Below, in pieces: positions 35,428 to 52,020 of a DNA stretch of 64,000 bases (positions are counted from its first letter, which is position 1; the number at the start of each line of letters is the position of its first letter). The position numbers and the translations under genes are program-made. This DNA comes from Hypomesus transpacificus (taxonomy: Eukaryota > Chordata > Actinopteri > Osmeriformes > Osmeridae): NCBI RefSeq assembly GCF_021917145.1, contig NC_061062.1, forward strand, positions 13,402,521 through 13,466,520. Reading direction: 5' to 3'. The notes under the pieces were generated by a model. The model did not search any database, was not told where the DNA came from, and was given only the letters and a program-made list of their open reading frames with translations.

Positions 35428-38400
35428 ATGATGAAGATTTTGTAAGTGTTACAAGACTTGAAAGTTTGTTGTTGTGGAACTATTGTTATAGTACAAGTCT
35501 ATAAACTTTAGCAGATGCAAGTTGCTAGCTACACCAACAAGCTAATGAAATGACCTAGTAAACTTCGAAGTCTGTTCTTTGTTTACATCGAGACATTGTA
35601 GTGTGCCAGTGTAATTTATACGTAACAGTGGTCATGTATTATGTACAATATATACTCAGTGTATATGGTTGTCATTTAAGCATGTTGGTATTTGTTATCC
35701 TTTATGTAGACTAGAGGTCAAACCTTAAGAATTTTCTGTATGGATGGTTCCTAACCCTACCTTCTGTATTTTAACACCTTGTTTCTACATACCAGAATAT
35801 CCATCTGCGCACTAATTTGCTGCTCGTTCGTTGTAGCTGAGCACCTCGAAGCTGACCAAGACATCATGTAAGCATACAAGCCTGATACTGGTGGAACATT
35901 AATAGATATGAGACCTTGGTCGATTAGATCAGTACAAAATATCTGACATTTTTTTGTTTCATTTGCACCACTGCCATTGCTACAATAGGACAAATCTAGT
36001 GATTTCATTACACTGTGTAAGATAACGGCTCCAAGGATATGTCGGGGTTTGCAAATGACTGAAATCTAAAGCTATGTGTGTAGACTCTGGTACAACTCGT
36101 TCTGTTTCTGGCAGAATCCCAGGGGAATGGACTCATGTGGGCAGGGTGGATCCCTATGAGCATTTGGAGCTGACCTTTGCCTTGAAGCAGCAGAATGTTA
36201 ACCTTCTGGAACAGCAGCTCAGAGCTGTGTCAGACCCTGACTCAGCACAATACGGTGAGGCGCATACTTATGCTACAAGCTCCATCCATCACACACCATT
36301 TTCAGATTTGAGTTAATGAAAGGCCTTTCACTTCTGTTACTCATAGGGAAGCACCTGACTCTGAAGGAGGTGGCCTCATTGGTCCGCCCTTCCCAGGTGA
36401 CCCACAAGGTTGTACGTAATTGGCTGCAGATGCACGGAATCCGAGACTGTTTCACTGTTGAGACTGAGGACTTCCTCCAGTGCCCCATGACTGCTGGGTA
36501 AGGAACTTCTCTAAAATAGCCACTGATCGTTTTCCCACCTAAAACTGCTAACTAGTTTCTCATTGAGGAACTGAGAGAGAGGATATGTATATGTAAGCAT
36601 ACACGTGTTACAACCTAACATAATTTCCTGAACACATTTACCTTAGGGAAGATGGTGGGCTGAAGTCCACACTATACCCTGGCTTTTCTTCATTGTTGAC
36701 TCCTTTTCCAGGGTGGCAGAGATGCTGCTTCCAGGAAGTGAGTTCCACCGCTACGCTAGAGACGGGCAGACCGTGGTGAGGTCCCCCTCCCGGTACAAGG
36801 TCCACCCGGCCGTTCACCCCCACCTGGACTTTGGTGAGCTCCGAACCACTGCCTCTGATGGTGTGAGTTGAAGGTGTCAGCACACTGGTGTTGTCTGCTA
36901 ACAACCAGGCCTCACGATCACATCTGCTTTTAATCCACAAAGAGATGCCTGAGATGTCCACATCCTTTGCTGTTGCATGATGAATCCTTACTACTTATTG
37001 TTTATAGCTGGGTCGGCTGAACTGTTTGTGTCTGTCTCAAAGGATCAAAGAGACGGGTCAGGTTGTGACCTGACTAAGGGTGTGTCTGTGCAGTGACATT
37101 CTTTTCTTTCACAGTGGGCGGGCTCCACCGCTTCCCACCCGAGGGGCAGGGCCTCAGTGAGTTCCTGGCCCAAAAGAGGCGCTCCGGGCAAGGGTTCCAT
37201 CTGGGAGTGACACCTAGCACCCTGAGGAGCCGCTACAACCTCACAGCTGCTGACGTGGGATCTGCTTCCAACAACAGCCAGGCTGTGGCCCAGGTACTGT
37301 TAGTACAGGAATTCGTCATTCACTTTCTGAATAAATAAAAATAATCTGTTCATTTCTGTGGATGATATTATCCAAAGCAACATGCAGTCATGGGGGATTT
37401 GAACCTGCTACCTCTTGACTTGCAACCAAATGCTCTATCGCTATCCAAAGTCTCACTTAGGAAGGGTCAGGCAATGTCACTGATGAATCATTTGATATTA
37501 GATGGGATTTGATCATTGTGCTTTCCTCCCTCAGTTTCTGGAGCAGTACTACCATCCTGCTGACCTGGCAGAGTTTATGACCATGTTTGGGAATGGGTTC
37601 CAGCACCTGTCCAAGGTGGACCGTGTGGTGGGCCAGCAGGGTGGGGGCAAGGCAGGCCTGGAGGCCAGTCTGGATGTGGAGTACATCATGAGCACTGGAG
37701 CCAACATCTCCACCTGGGTCTTCACCAACCCCGGTACGGTCTAACTGCTAGAAGATACTCTTGGAATTTATTCTCAACGTTGAATCTTTTTACTCAAAAG
37801 AGTTCATGATCCTGATCTTTCTCTTCTCCTCCCAGGTCGCCATGAGACCCAGGAGCCGTTTCTCCTGTGGATGGTGTTGCTCAGCAACATGTCCTCTCTG
37901 CCCTGGGTCCATACTATCAGCTACGGAGACGACGAGGACAGCCTGTCCTCCGCCTACATGAACCGCATCAACACTGAGTTCATGAAGTCTGGCGTCAGAG
38001 GGCTCTCCATACTGTTCGCCTCAGGTCAGACAGAGCCTGCATGGCCTTTTAACCCTGACATGTGTTCCCTCCCATGGGGTCCCCTCACAACTCGAGGAGA
38101 CGGCTGACCAGTCATGGTCAAATCTGGGGCATCATGTAAACAAGGACACATGGGAGGGAACTATGCTTTCTGTGGACAGTTGCTCGGTTCTAGTATTGGG
38201 GTTGAATGTGCATGTAAACCGGGGACAGCATACGGGCGAGTGGTTCTTTTTAACGGGATCTGTCTCTGTCACGACTTGGCTGACAGTGTGCAGTTGATGC
38301 AGACGTTTTGGGGACTTTAGTAGGAGACAAGGCCTCAAACTCCATGGCAACGTCATTGAGTTAGTGTGGAAATGCACGCTTTGGGGTCAGATAAAGATGT

Positions 38401-40087
38401 GGCTTTGAAATGTGAACGCAACACTTTTTACATTTAGTATACAGGGTGGTATGGTGGATTAATACCTTGACGTGGAATACATAAATAAAATACAATGTTC
38501 TGTGACATTGGGGTTACTCAGTCAAAGCTGTAATTGTTAGATGCTGTGTTAACGTTTTGATCCTTGTCCTAGGTGATAGTGGGGCTGGCTGTAGACACAT
38601 GACCAAGGGGCAAAACTCCTTCAGACCTAGCTTCCCTGCCTCTAGGTGAGCCCTGTACTAAGACACTAAGCCCTGTACTAAGACAGCACTGGAATACGTT
38701 TGGTATTTTATAAATTGAGTTTTTTGATTGAAGGTGATTTCCCAGTTTTCAAATTTGAGGATTGAGTGTTTCCCAGAAATCCTTTTTGGTTCATCTGTGG
38801 TACTGTTTCTGTGTTGTCTGGTAGCCCCTATGTGACCACAGTGGGTGGAACCTCATTCAAAAACCCGTTCAAGCTGACCTATGAGGTGACAGACTACATC
38901 AGTGGAGGAGGATTCAGCAATGTGTTCGCCATGCCTGACTACCAGGTAGAGTCCTGACCAAAGCAAGATTTATTTGAAAAAATTAAATAATTGTCTACTG
39001 ACTTTCAGACTCAGCCCTATGGCAGGCCAGTTCAGGTGACTAATGTGTTACTTCAGCGTTTCTATGTTTTCCTCTCTAGCTGGTGTAAGTGCATGTTGAC
39101 CATGATGGTCACCAACCCTGTATGTGTTTCTCCTATTTTACTGTGTCTCTGTCCTCCTGTAGGTCAGTGCAGTGCAGAGCTACCTGAAGGGGGTGGCCGG
39201 CCTGCCCCCACAGACCTACTTCAACACCAGTGGGCGGGCCTACCCCGATCTGGCCGCCCTGTCTGACAACTACTGGGTGGTCACCAACAGAGTGCCGATC
39301 CCCTGGGTGTCTGGAACCTCGGTAAGCAGGAAGCTTCTCTTCAGGCTCCTGTTTGATCTCTCTGAGATGCAATCTTTCTTTCCTTGAAAAATAGCTAATG
39401 TATCATGCATAGATTGGTGCAAGCTTAGATCTCCACATGGTTTTACCCAACCAGACATTTTGGAATGGGTATTTTCTTGAGGAGTGGAGGAGGTATGGTT
39501 GCATTTGGCTTTTTGAGAGAATTCAGGAGGAAGATCGCCCAGCCTGAAAACCAGCCCTGGGCAGGACTAATATCTTGCTTTCATGTAACTGGTATTTACT
39601 GGTATTATATTTTGTGTGTTTATCTCCAGGCCTCCACTCCTGTGGTGGGAGGAATTTTGTCTCTGATTAACGACCAGCGCCTGCAGAAGGGCCTTCCTGC
39701 TCTGGGCTTCCTCAACCCTCGCCTCTACCAGCTGAAGGGACAGGGTTTGTTTGACGTAAGAATCATTATCATGAAGCAGAATCTTCTTCAGTCAGACAAG
39801 CCTCTAAATCCTCACCCTAAGTCGCTTTTCCACCGCATGGTACCGGAGTTTAAAATGTGTATATTTGTGAGGGATGTCCCACTTCTATACAGACACTCAC
39901 CACATTGGGAATAAAGTAGTCTTGTCTAAACTCTCCCATCTCTCAGGTCATCGAGGGCTGTCAACTGGGCTGCCTGGATGAGCAGGTGCAGGGGAAGGGC
40001 TTCTGTGCGGCCCCATCTTGGGACCCCGTCACTGGCTGGGGAACGCCCAACTACCCTCCCCTGCTGGCTGCCCTTGAGAAGGACTGA
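35428..40087 (+). CDS. tpp1: tripeptidyl-peptidase 1, lysosomal serine-carboxyl protease
   Basis: TPP1 removes tripeptides from protein N-termini in the acidic lysosome; human loss causes CLN2 disease. Thirteen exons join in frame: 35428-35441, 35796-35867, 36115-36254, 36347-36497, 36712-36833, 37115-37293, 37535-37733, 37836-38024, 38573-38645, 38825-38945, 39163-39321, 39630-39755 and 39947-40087, giving 561 residues (human 563). Exons 1-2 encode the signal peptide ([19 protein letters not shown]). A propeptide follows, then the S53 (sedolisin) domain from about [20 protein letters not shown] sequence. The acid triad is intact: Glu269 and Asp273 in [10 protein letters not shown], and Ser473 in SGTSAS. 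The oxyanion Asp357 is in SGDSGAG. Calcium-site sequences near the C-terminus ([19 protein letters not shown]) are present. The exon number equals that of human TPP1, and the first exon again ends within the signal peptide in phase 2. Confidence 0.96.
37366..37450 (-). mobile_element. tRNA-derived SINE fragment in tpp1 intron
   Basis: On the minus strand it reads A-box-like TAGCGATAGAGCATTTGG, then GGTTCAAATCC (B box) and finally a tail remnant GTTGCTTTGGATAAT. It is similar in arrangement to the 29.5-kb copy, opposite in orientation to tpp1. Confidence 0.65.
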
Positions 40088-42282
40088 ACCATCTGCCAAA
40101 TGCACATTGGGTCCTGCTGTTTCATCCCCTATTAACTACTAAGACCAGTAGTATATCTGAGATGTATGGAAGATGGCAATTCCTGGCTTTCACTTGCTCT
40201 CCAAGTGGCTAGGTTTAACTGCCACCCTATTGGTTACCTTACCCGTTAGATATTTTCCGATATTAACAATTGCTTAGCAGGCAGAACTTGGGGGTTAATT
40301 TGGGTTGAGTGGCAGTCTGTTACTGCAGCTGTCAGCCAGTCTGCAGCTGAAGCCGTGTTAAACATGTCCCCTCTCTTTACCTGCCCCACACAGGACTACT
40401 GCCTCCAGAGTTTGAAAAATAGAGGTTCTGGTGGTTCCATAAACATGGATCTTGAATGTATTTTTATGCAATATCATATTCTCTGAAGAATGTGTTAATC
40501 CCAAACATTTTTATATATGTGAGACCGTTGACCAGATTTAGTCAAGCATGGATCCTTCTACTCAGGTTGTGTAATTCTCACGAAGGAGATTCTTTTTTTT
40601 GTTTTTAAGATTTAGATTTCTGGTCTCATATCAGCAACACAATTCTAGTCTACATGAATCACGGTACTTCTATATCTGATGTTTTAACATAATCATGTTC
40701 ATGCATGTTACACCCTTTCATTCTGTGGAATGTGAACTTTGTTTAGTAGGTCAATAAGAAAGGAAGGTTGTCCTGTTGTGCCAATGCTGTTCAACTACCA
40801 AATACTGCCTGGTGAATTTTGATTCGCTCAACACATTTATTCAGCATTAGTCGATCAACCAGCATCATTGCACTGATTTATTATTTTTAAAAGACAAATT
40901 ACCATGCACTATGTGAAAAACTGCCTTTGTGGTTTGTGAACACTGAATACAATTATTTTCAACTTTGTCAAGTGTGTTCATCTTTTGTGTGTAGCCTGTT
41001 AAGATACATGGTGCTATCTCGTATTTATAAGTTTACTATTTTCTATCTGGGATCTGCTTTGTCATTCATACAAGTCTCCTCCGCAAAGAACTAAAGCCAT
41101 ATAATCCCAACTGTTAAGCATGTCACCATAGCAATCCCATTGTTATACATGCAGTCACCATAACCATTGTCTTTAAGATCAGCCATGTCTTTATTCAGAT
41201 TTGGGAGCCAATAGAAATAGTCCCTTTCAAGAACCAACAGATCAGAGGAAGTGTCACATTCAAAACGGCATCAGAACAAGTCTAATCATCTATCACATAC
41301 CCACACCTGAAGTCTCTACACACATCGCATTCTCAGAAACACACATCCTAGAAGGAGCTTGCTAGGGACCCTTGGGTTCTGTATAGGCCTTATGAAGTGG
41401 GGGAAGTCAATATTAGCATGGGTTAGTGCAGGTTGGACAATACATTCTCACAATGCAACTGAGCACCATGTCTGGTTGAGTTGAACAGAAAAAAAGAGGG
41501 TGTGCTGTAATCAACAGACATGACAGATGTTTTTTTTTTTTTGCATCTGACAGTGCAATGGGAAAAGAATGGTTTTAATTAATCTGTTAACACTAGGTAA
41601 ATCACATTACTACTATCTACATGATTCCAATATATCTGTACGTTACAATTATACAAAATGAAGGTCTGTAGAGATCACCCCATATCCCTCCAAAGCAACT
41701 GTCTGTAAAACATTGGGAGGTACAACCACTGCCAAATCTCCCCCATAAGGAGACGTCACAGATTTCACTTCTCAAGGAAAAATATACATACATAATACCA
41801 CTAAGCTTATGCCAAAAGAAGTGTACAATATGCACACTTAGGAAAAGTACAAAATTAAAAAGCAATTAATTAAATTTGACTATGCTGATGGATGGTTAGA
41901 CTAGACTTTAGGCTCTTCCCGGCTGAAGTAGAAATAAAGAAAGTTGTCATCTTTCAGATCCAAGAATTCCGTTCACATCTTCACAAGAAGAAACCGTCAT
42001 CTTTTCTCTCAGGGAGCTTGGTGGCTGGGAGGAGGGGGGGGAGGAGGGTGGAAGGTGGGTTCTGCGTCATCTCAAGAGTGCCTCATTATTACCACCACAC
42101 ATATCAAAAAGTCTTAAGGTCATTCTCTCATAAAACATTTTTTTCCTTCTTCTAGAAACGATACAAAGGGGGAATTTCATCATATCTCTGAAGAGGACAC
42201 AGGACGATGCTGTGGTAGTGGGGCATGGAAAGGGGGGGGGGGGGGTAGAGGGGCGCAGTGGCATGTCCCTGCCAAGGCTGGC
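40088..42282. other. tpp1 and yy1 convergent 3' regions
   Basis: No coding exon is supported. tpp1 lacks a nearby AATAAA; a variant AATACA near 40946 followed by a GT-rich stretch could serve, which would give a 3' UTR of about 0.9 kb. For yy1, on the minus strand, ATTAAA corresponds to 41574-41579. A GA/GT-rich block at 42020-42060 and a G run at 42230-42245 lie just after the yy1 stop. Confidence 0.5.
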
Positions 42283-45904
<3,622 letters not shown>

Positions 45905-45942
45905 CTAGTCTACTCTCGTCGCCACTGGGCTCCAGTTAGATG

Positions 45943-45954
45943 CTCTCGCGAGAG
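45943..45954. promoter_or_regulatory. yy1: palindromic TCTCGCGAGA element at the yy1 promoter
   Basis: CTCTCGCGAGAG, a perfect 12-bp palindrome about 140 bp upstream of the yy1 ATG. TCTCGCGAGA is a well-known CpG-island promoter motif bound by BANP. It was called from sequence and position only. Confidence 0.7.
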
Positions 45955-46394
45955 TACACTAGTAGTAACAAACCATACTTTACATTAAATATATACATAA
46001 CAAATATCTCTTTCCTTTTTTTGTCACGATTTAGGAGTATTTGTACACTAATGGATAGTGTGTATGTTCGTGCATTATAGGATGCCATATTAACCCATCC
46101 TATGAATAACTATTTAAATGTAAATACATTTAAATGGTGTGATTTTGTTCTCTCTTTAAGGTTGCACCCCAGTGTCAGTGGCTTTCAAGTACATGTTAGG
46201 AGATAATGTAGCCGTCTGGCGAGCCCTCAGCATCACCTCTTGAGCTGGGCAAGCAAATTGCTGAAATAGTTCTTGCTTTTCAAAAATAAAATAACTCTAG
46301 CCATCTTATTATAAAGTTTGTGACAAATTATTTTGTTTTGTTTTATGTCTTTCTGAATATTTGTTTTATATTTATGTTGTTTTAGCAAAACTTG

Positions 46395-46530
46395 GATTCA
46401 TATACATTTATTCATTTAGCAGATTATTTTATCCAAAGCGACTTCCAAGAGAGAGCTTTACAAAGTGCACAGGTCACTGATAATAACAACAAGATAGCCC
46501 CAATATAGACTATACCTGCACCCGGCAGTT
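46395..46530 (-). mobile_element. SINE-like retroposon tail, reverse orientation
   Basis: Contains CATTTAGCAGATTATTTTAT, CCAAAGCGACTTCCAAGAGA and GAGCTTTACAAAGTGCACAG, then GTCACTGATAATAAC. This is the reverse complement of the element end at 21440-21534 with scattered differences, so both belong to one family. Confidence 0.7.
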
Positions 46531-46968
46531 CGATAAAACTATCAGAGATGACAAAAGTACACACATCCTTCACTGAAGTAGGAGTACAGATGCTCATGTT
46601 TAAAAAGACTTGGGTAAAAGTTGAAGTTCTGACTACACTTTATCACTGAAGCTAAAGTAAAGAGGTATGGGCTCTGACATAGCCTTGAGTAAAAAGTTGC
46701 CATTACTACTAGACCCACCTAGCCTACCTTTAACTGGACCTCACATCACATTAAAACATAATACAAAAGAATAATACAAACTAGACGCAGCGCATTAGGA
46801 ATCCTTTTTGACACCGACAATTTCCATCAATTTCCCTTCCGCTCTTGGCCTCCTCAACAAGGCCAAGAGCTCACACTGACTCTAATGACTTCATGTCTTA
46901 AAACATTTTACTTTTGCACTACATTCAATTCCTGTAATATTTGTATTTTATATTGTATTTTATATTGT

Positions 46969-47139
46969 AATTTGGCAACTTATATAGTGTATTCCACTTA
47001 TTACTGCTAGTTTTAGTATAGTTAGACCACATATTTAAATTTAAGATTCCTATATGTTTATTGTATGCACCTTCCTGCCAAAGCAAATTCCTTGTCAGTG
47101 CAAACTTACATGGCGAATAAGTCCCATTCTGGTTCTGAT
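46969..47139 (+). mobile_element. non-LTR retrotransposon 3' end, copy 2
   Basis: Shares GTATTCCACTTATTACTGCT, AGTTTTAGTATAGTTAGACC, CTTCCTGCCAAAGCAAATTC and CATGGCGAATAA with the copies at 34.4 and 50.5 kb. It lies between yy1 and degs2. Confidence 0.75.
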
Positions 47140-48012
47140 AATATTGATCCTGCCACCAAATTCAGATTAAAACATAGGTGACAAGCCTAGCTGGTTTTAA
47201 GATGTAATAAGTACAGAGTACATATATTTGTGTAAAAAAATGTAAGGAGCGAATTTACAAAGTTGATAAAAAAAAAAAAAATAGTGAAGTAAAGTAGACT
47301 TCTGATACCAGAAAGATCTACGGTAGGCCTACTTCCCACCTGTAAAAACTATAGGCCTTCTAACAGGTCAAGTTTACAGTGAGTAAGCTACTGTTGTTAG
47401 CATGGTGGAGTTCTGGTTATAGACTACATTAGTTTGCTTATGTTATTCATCTCGTTAATCTGCATTGTTTTGGCTTGACCTAACAGCAGCAAATAACCCT
47501 AATTGGCTAGTTCTAGCCACTGCAGTAGGCCTTCTACAGGGCTCTCAAGTCTCACGCATTTCAACCATTTCTCACGCTGAGAAAGATAAGGGATAACTTG
47601 TCTCGCTACAGCCTTTACAACAGGCTACAGCAAACGTCACCCTTATGATAGATACAGTGACATTATTGTACCTTTTTATTGTACAATGTCACAATAATAA
47701 GTAGCCTATATCTTGTAGGATAATTTAGGACATTTGACGAGTAAGATCAAACATGGACGACCCTCACTGCACCCACATTTTTAACTATAGGTTTCAGTAG
47801 TCCGAGTGTGGCAACAGTCTCACCGAAACTAGTCACCTCCTCCACAGACTTTCACAGCTACAAGCAGGAGGAGCGTGAATGTGATCATTACACACCTTTT
47901 ACCTTTGGTGGGTGTGTCTCGGGATGAGTGTGTGTATTTGAGCCAGTAACACACAGCCAGTCATCAGCCGCTCAGCCAAAACCACCGCTCCTTCATCACC
48001 ACAGGTACCGAC

Positions 48013-51000
48013 ATGGGGAAGACAGGTGGACGGGAGGATTTTGAATGGGTTTACACCGACCAACCCCACACGTCGAGGAGGAAGGAAATATTAGGTAAAG
48101 TAACTAAAGTGACAAAACGACTGAAAAAACAAGTCGTTTTCTCTGTGGTGAAAGTGAAGATTTGTTGCCAGAATGTTTGAAAATGTTATCAAACACTAAA
48201 TGGTTGTATCCGGTTTTACCAGTTTGTATGTTGACGCTTGTCATGTCTACGACTGGGTAAGCCAGTTGATACACGACACGTTTAGAAGTATATCTATTGA
48301 GTACAAAACATAGGCTCTTTGAAAAATTCTACATTTGCCTGTTAAGCTGTGAACTGGAGTTGTGACAGGTGGGCTTAAGTTTGAATTCAGTTTGTGACAA
48401 GATCATGTAATATAGGGGTGAGAAACATGATGGGGAATATTCCATCAGGTTTCACCCTTATGAGACCAGATTATGTAAAAAAACCTCAGCTGACTAGGTG
48501 AACACCCCCACCTGTAAACTGAGTCAGTGCTAAGAGTTTCTCTGACATGTAGAACAATACTACTCAACAGGCTGATAGCAGGTGCAGTTGACAAGCCTTT
48601 AAGCCTGGCTTGGTTACTAGAAACATTCCCCTCTTCATAAACGCACATGTATACAATGGTACGACAGCCATCCACATTTTTTGACAGGTATAGGGAATTT
48701 AGCATTTGTTCAATCTCAATTTTAGCTGTAAACAGCAGATTTGTTTACTGTGTGTGATCAATGCCTGTAATCCACTTTTTCAATCAATTTATTATGAATG
48801 TAGTCTATAGGGTGATTTTGTTTGCTTTTCTGCTAAATGTTTGCGTGTGAGCTTTTCCCATCAAATTCCACAATGTATTTCTTCTCTGATGTGAAAGAAG
48901 CCTATAGAAGTTATGGGTTCCTTGACACCACAGCCTCTTTAATTATTAAGGCCATCTGTTTTTCTGATCTGTGGCCTGTGCCATCAAGAGACTGTAGTTG
49001 TGTATTTAATGTGTTCGGGCCTAGAATCATATAAAGAAATAAAATGACATCTGATGTTACATTTTGTAATCTGAAATCGCAATTTGATGGACTGTAGCAT
49101 AACTTGTTGTTTATCAAATTTGTTATCTTGACTATGCTCTCTTATGCTCTCTTATATGATGTTATCTATTGAGATGTCATTGTTGCTCGTATGTCACTCT
49201 GACACCGCAGGCCTGTTTACAACAGGTGTAAGACTTTCTGACATTAATGTAGGTCTCTATTCCTCCCTGAGGGTGTGTGAAAGTCACAAAGCAGTAAAGG
49301 GTGTGTTTGCTGAAAGAAGAGAGATGTGGTCAGTCATAGAGTTCTGTTGCATTTATGACCTCTGGTTACTAAGTAACAGACACACACAGAAAATGTGTGT
49401 CAGATCCATCACACTGCTGTAAACGGTTAGTCTGTGATGTCGTTCGTCAAATTCATGTAAATTAATTACGTTGGGATGAGCTTGCCAGATGAAGGTTTGC
49501 CATGTGTAAGGGATGCATCCGTAACAAAGGATTCTCCTTTGAAAAAAAAAAAAGATGATCTTGTAGTTGAACTGTATTTGCATGGGACATATGCAAAACA
49601 GGTCAAAGCAGGGAAAGCCATCATTTACATGCAAGCAAGTGAACACCTATTTTCCTGGCCATCCAGTGTTTATCTAAATCTGTATCATCAGGAAAGCAAG
49701 GCAGAAGTTCTCTGTATTAGCCAAGTTGATGCATCGGATTATTAAAGTTATAAAATAATACAGCCATGGCCAAAAGTATTGGCAGTGACATTGTTTCTAT
49801 TTCGCAAAGTTTGCTACTTCCGTTGTTGTGGTGTTGATTCACATTGTTTCTAGATTATTGTGCAGATTGATCAAATGCATTTTAAATCACAAAACAAAAC
49901 ACTTTTCATTGTTTTTGGGTCCTGGCACAAAATGACCAGCTAACATGATTTCACTAATTACATCATCAGCACATGGGAAAGTGGGAACAAGAACTAGTCT
50001 GGTGAAATCACTCTTATCATTCTGATTGGATTATAAGAGCAGACTGATTGCTATAAAAGGAGGCTCTTTTTATATATTGAATGATTTTGCCAATAAAAGC
50101 ATTTAAAACAAATGAAATTATTGTTTTCCGGTAAACAAATGTGATAAAATAATTTAAAAATACTGTCCAACACTTTTGGACATGGCTCTACAGGAACAAG
50201 TTATTTTTCCACAAGAAAATGCAGTTCCCATCAATAATAAAACTGCACCCTATGGAAAGAGCAGACATGGAGTAAATACAGTTGTGATGGTGATGCATGG
50301 TTGTGAAAGATTCCCTTGACAGTGCCTGTGTAATTTGTATGTGTGAACAAAACAACTTTTGTGTAAACAAAACAACTTGTAGCCCTGTTTTATCATCTGT
50401 CTGTGTAGTAGAGGCCTTAAATTCACCTGCCTGACTTAATTGTATCCATTCCATGCCTTGGCAACTTACATTTTATTTGGCAACTTATATTTTATTTTAT
50501 GCCCACTTATATTTTATTTTATTGTATTCCACTTAGTACTGCTAGTTTTAGTATAGTTAGACCACATATTTAAATGTAAGATTTCTGTATGTTTATTGTA
50601 TGCACCTTCCTGCCAAAGCAAATTCCTTGTCTGTGCAAACTTTCATGGCGAATAAATCTGATTCTGATTAATGTGTTTTGGTCCAACATCCTGGCCCCTA
50701 AGACATGAAATACAACCTATAATAGATAGATAACCATGGTCAACTAATCTGTATATTCTGTGTCTATTTTCCTCAGCCAAGTATCCCGAGATCAAGTCCT
50801 TGATGGGTGCTGACCCCCAGCTGAAGTGGGTTGTGTCTGGCATGGTACTGACCCAGCTCCTGGCCTGTTACCTAATCCACGACCTGCCCTGGAAGTGGGT
50901 CTTCTTCTGGGCCTATGCATTTGGAGGCTGCATCAACCACTCCCTGACGCTGGCCATTCATGACATCTCCCACAATGTGGCCTTTGGAAACAAGCTGGCG

Positions 51001-51547
51001 CGTCTCAACCGCTGGTTTGCGATGTGGGCCAACCTGCCCATTGGCTTGCCTTACTCCGCCTCCTTCAAGAAGTACCACGTCGACCACCACCGCTACTTGG
51101 GAGGGGACGGGCTGGATGTGGACATCCCCACCTCTCTGGAGGGATGGTTTTTCTGCACCCCCCCGAGGAAAGTGCTCTGGCTCTTCCTCCAGCCTTTTTT
51201 TTACGCCATACGCCCCCTAGTGGTCAACCCCAAACCCATCGGCCAGCTGGAGATTCTCAATGCTGCCGTCCAGTTATCTGCTGACCTCCTGCTTTACTAC
51301 TTTTGGGGTGTTAAACCCCTCGTCTACCTCATCGCCGGGTCGATCTTGTGTATGGGATTGCATCCCATTTCAGGACATTTCATAGCAGAACATTATATGT
51401 TCCTGAAGGGCCATGAAACCTACTCGTACTATGGCGCTCTCAACTGCATCACCTTCAATGTTGGATACCACATGGAGCACCATGACTTCCCAAGCATTCC
51501 CGGCAGCAGGCTGCCTCAGGTGAGCAGTACACACACACACACATACA

Positions 51548-51585
<38 letters not shown>

Positions 51586-51601
51586 GACACAAGTGAGCAG
51601 T

Positions 51602-51632
<31 letters not shown>

Positions 51633-51649
51633 AACTGACACAAGTGAGC

Positions 51650-51689
<40 letters not shown>

Positions 51690-51705
51690 GACACAAGTGA
51701 GCAGT

Positions 51706-51736
<31 letters not shown>

Positions 51737-51749
51737 GACACAAGTGAGC

Positions 51750-51785
<36 letters not shown>

Positions 51786-51801
51786 GACACAAGTGAGCAA
51801 T

Positions 51802-51832
<31 letters not shown>

Positions 51833-51845
51833 GACACAAGTGAGC

Positions 51846-51881
<36 letters not shown>

Positions 51882-51942
51882 GACACAAGTGAGCAGTACA
51901 CACACACACACACACACACACAAACTGACACAAGTGAGCAGT

Positions 51943-51973
<31 letters not shown>

Positions 51974-51989
51974 GACACAAGTGAGCAGT

Positions 51990-52020
<31 letters not shown>

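Larger units (their letters stand above)
48095..50776 (+). other. degs2 intron 1
   Basis: About 2.7 kb with two mobile-element pieces (49761-50188 and 50461-50670). Several open frames of 60-97 codons have no family features and no suitable splice sites, so I leave them out. Confidence 0.7.
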
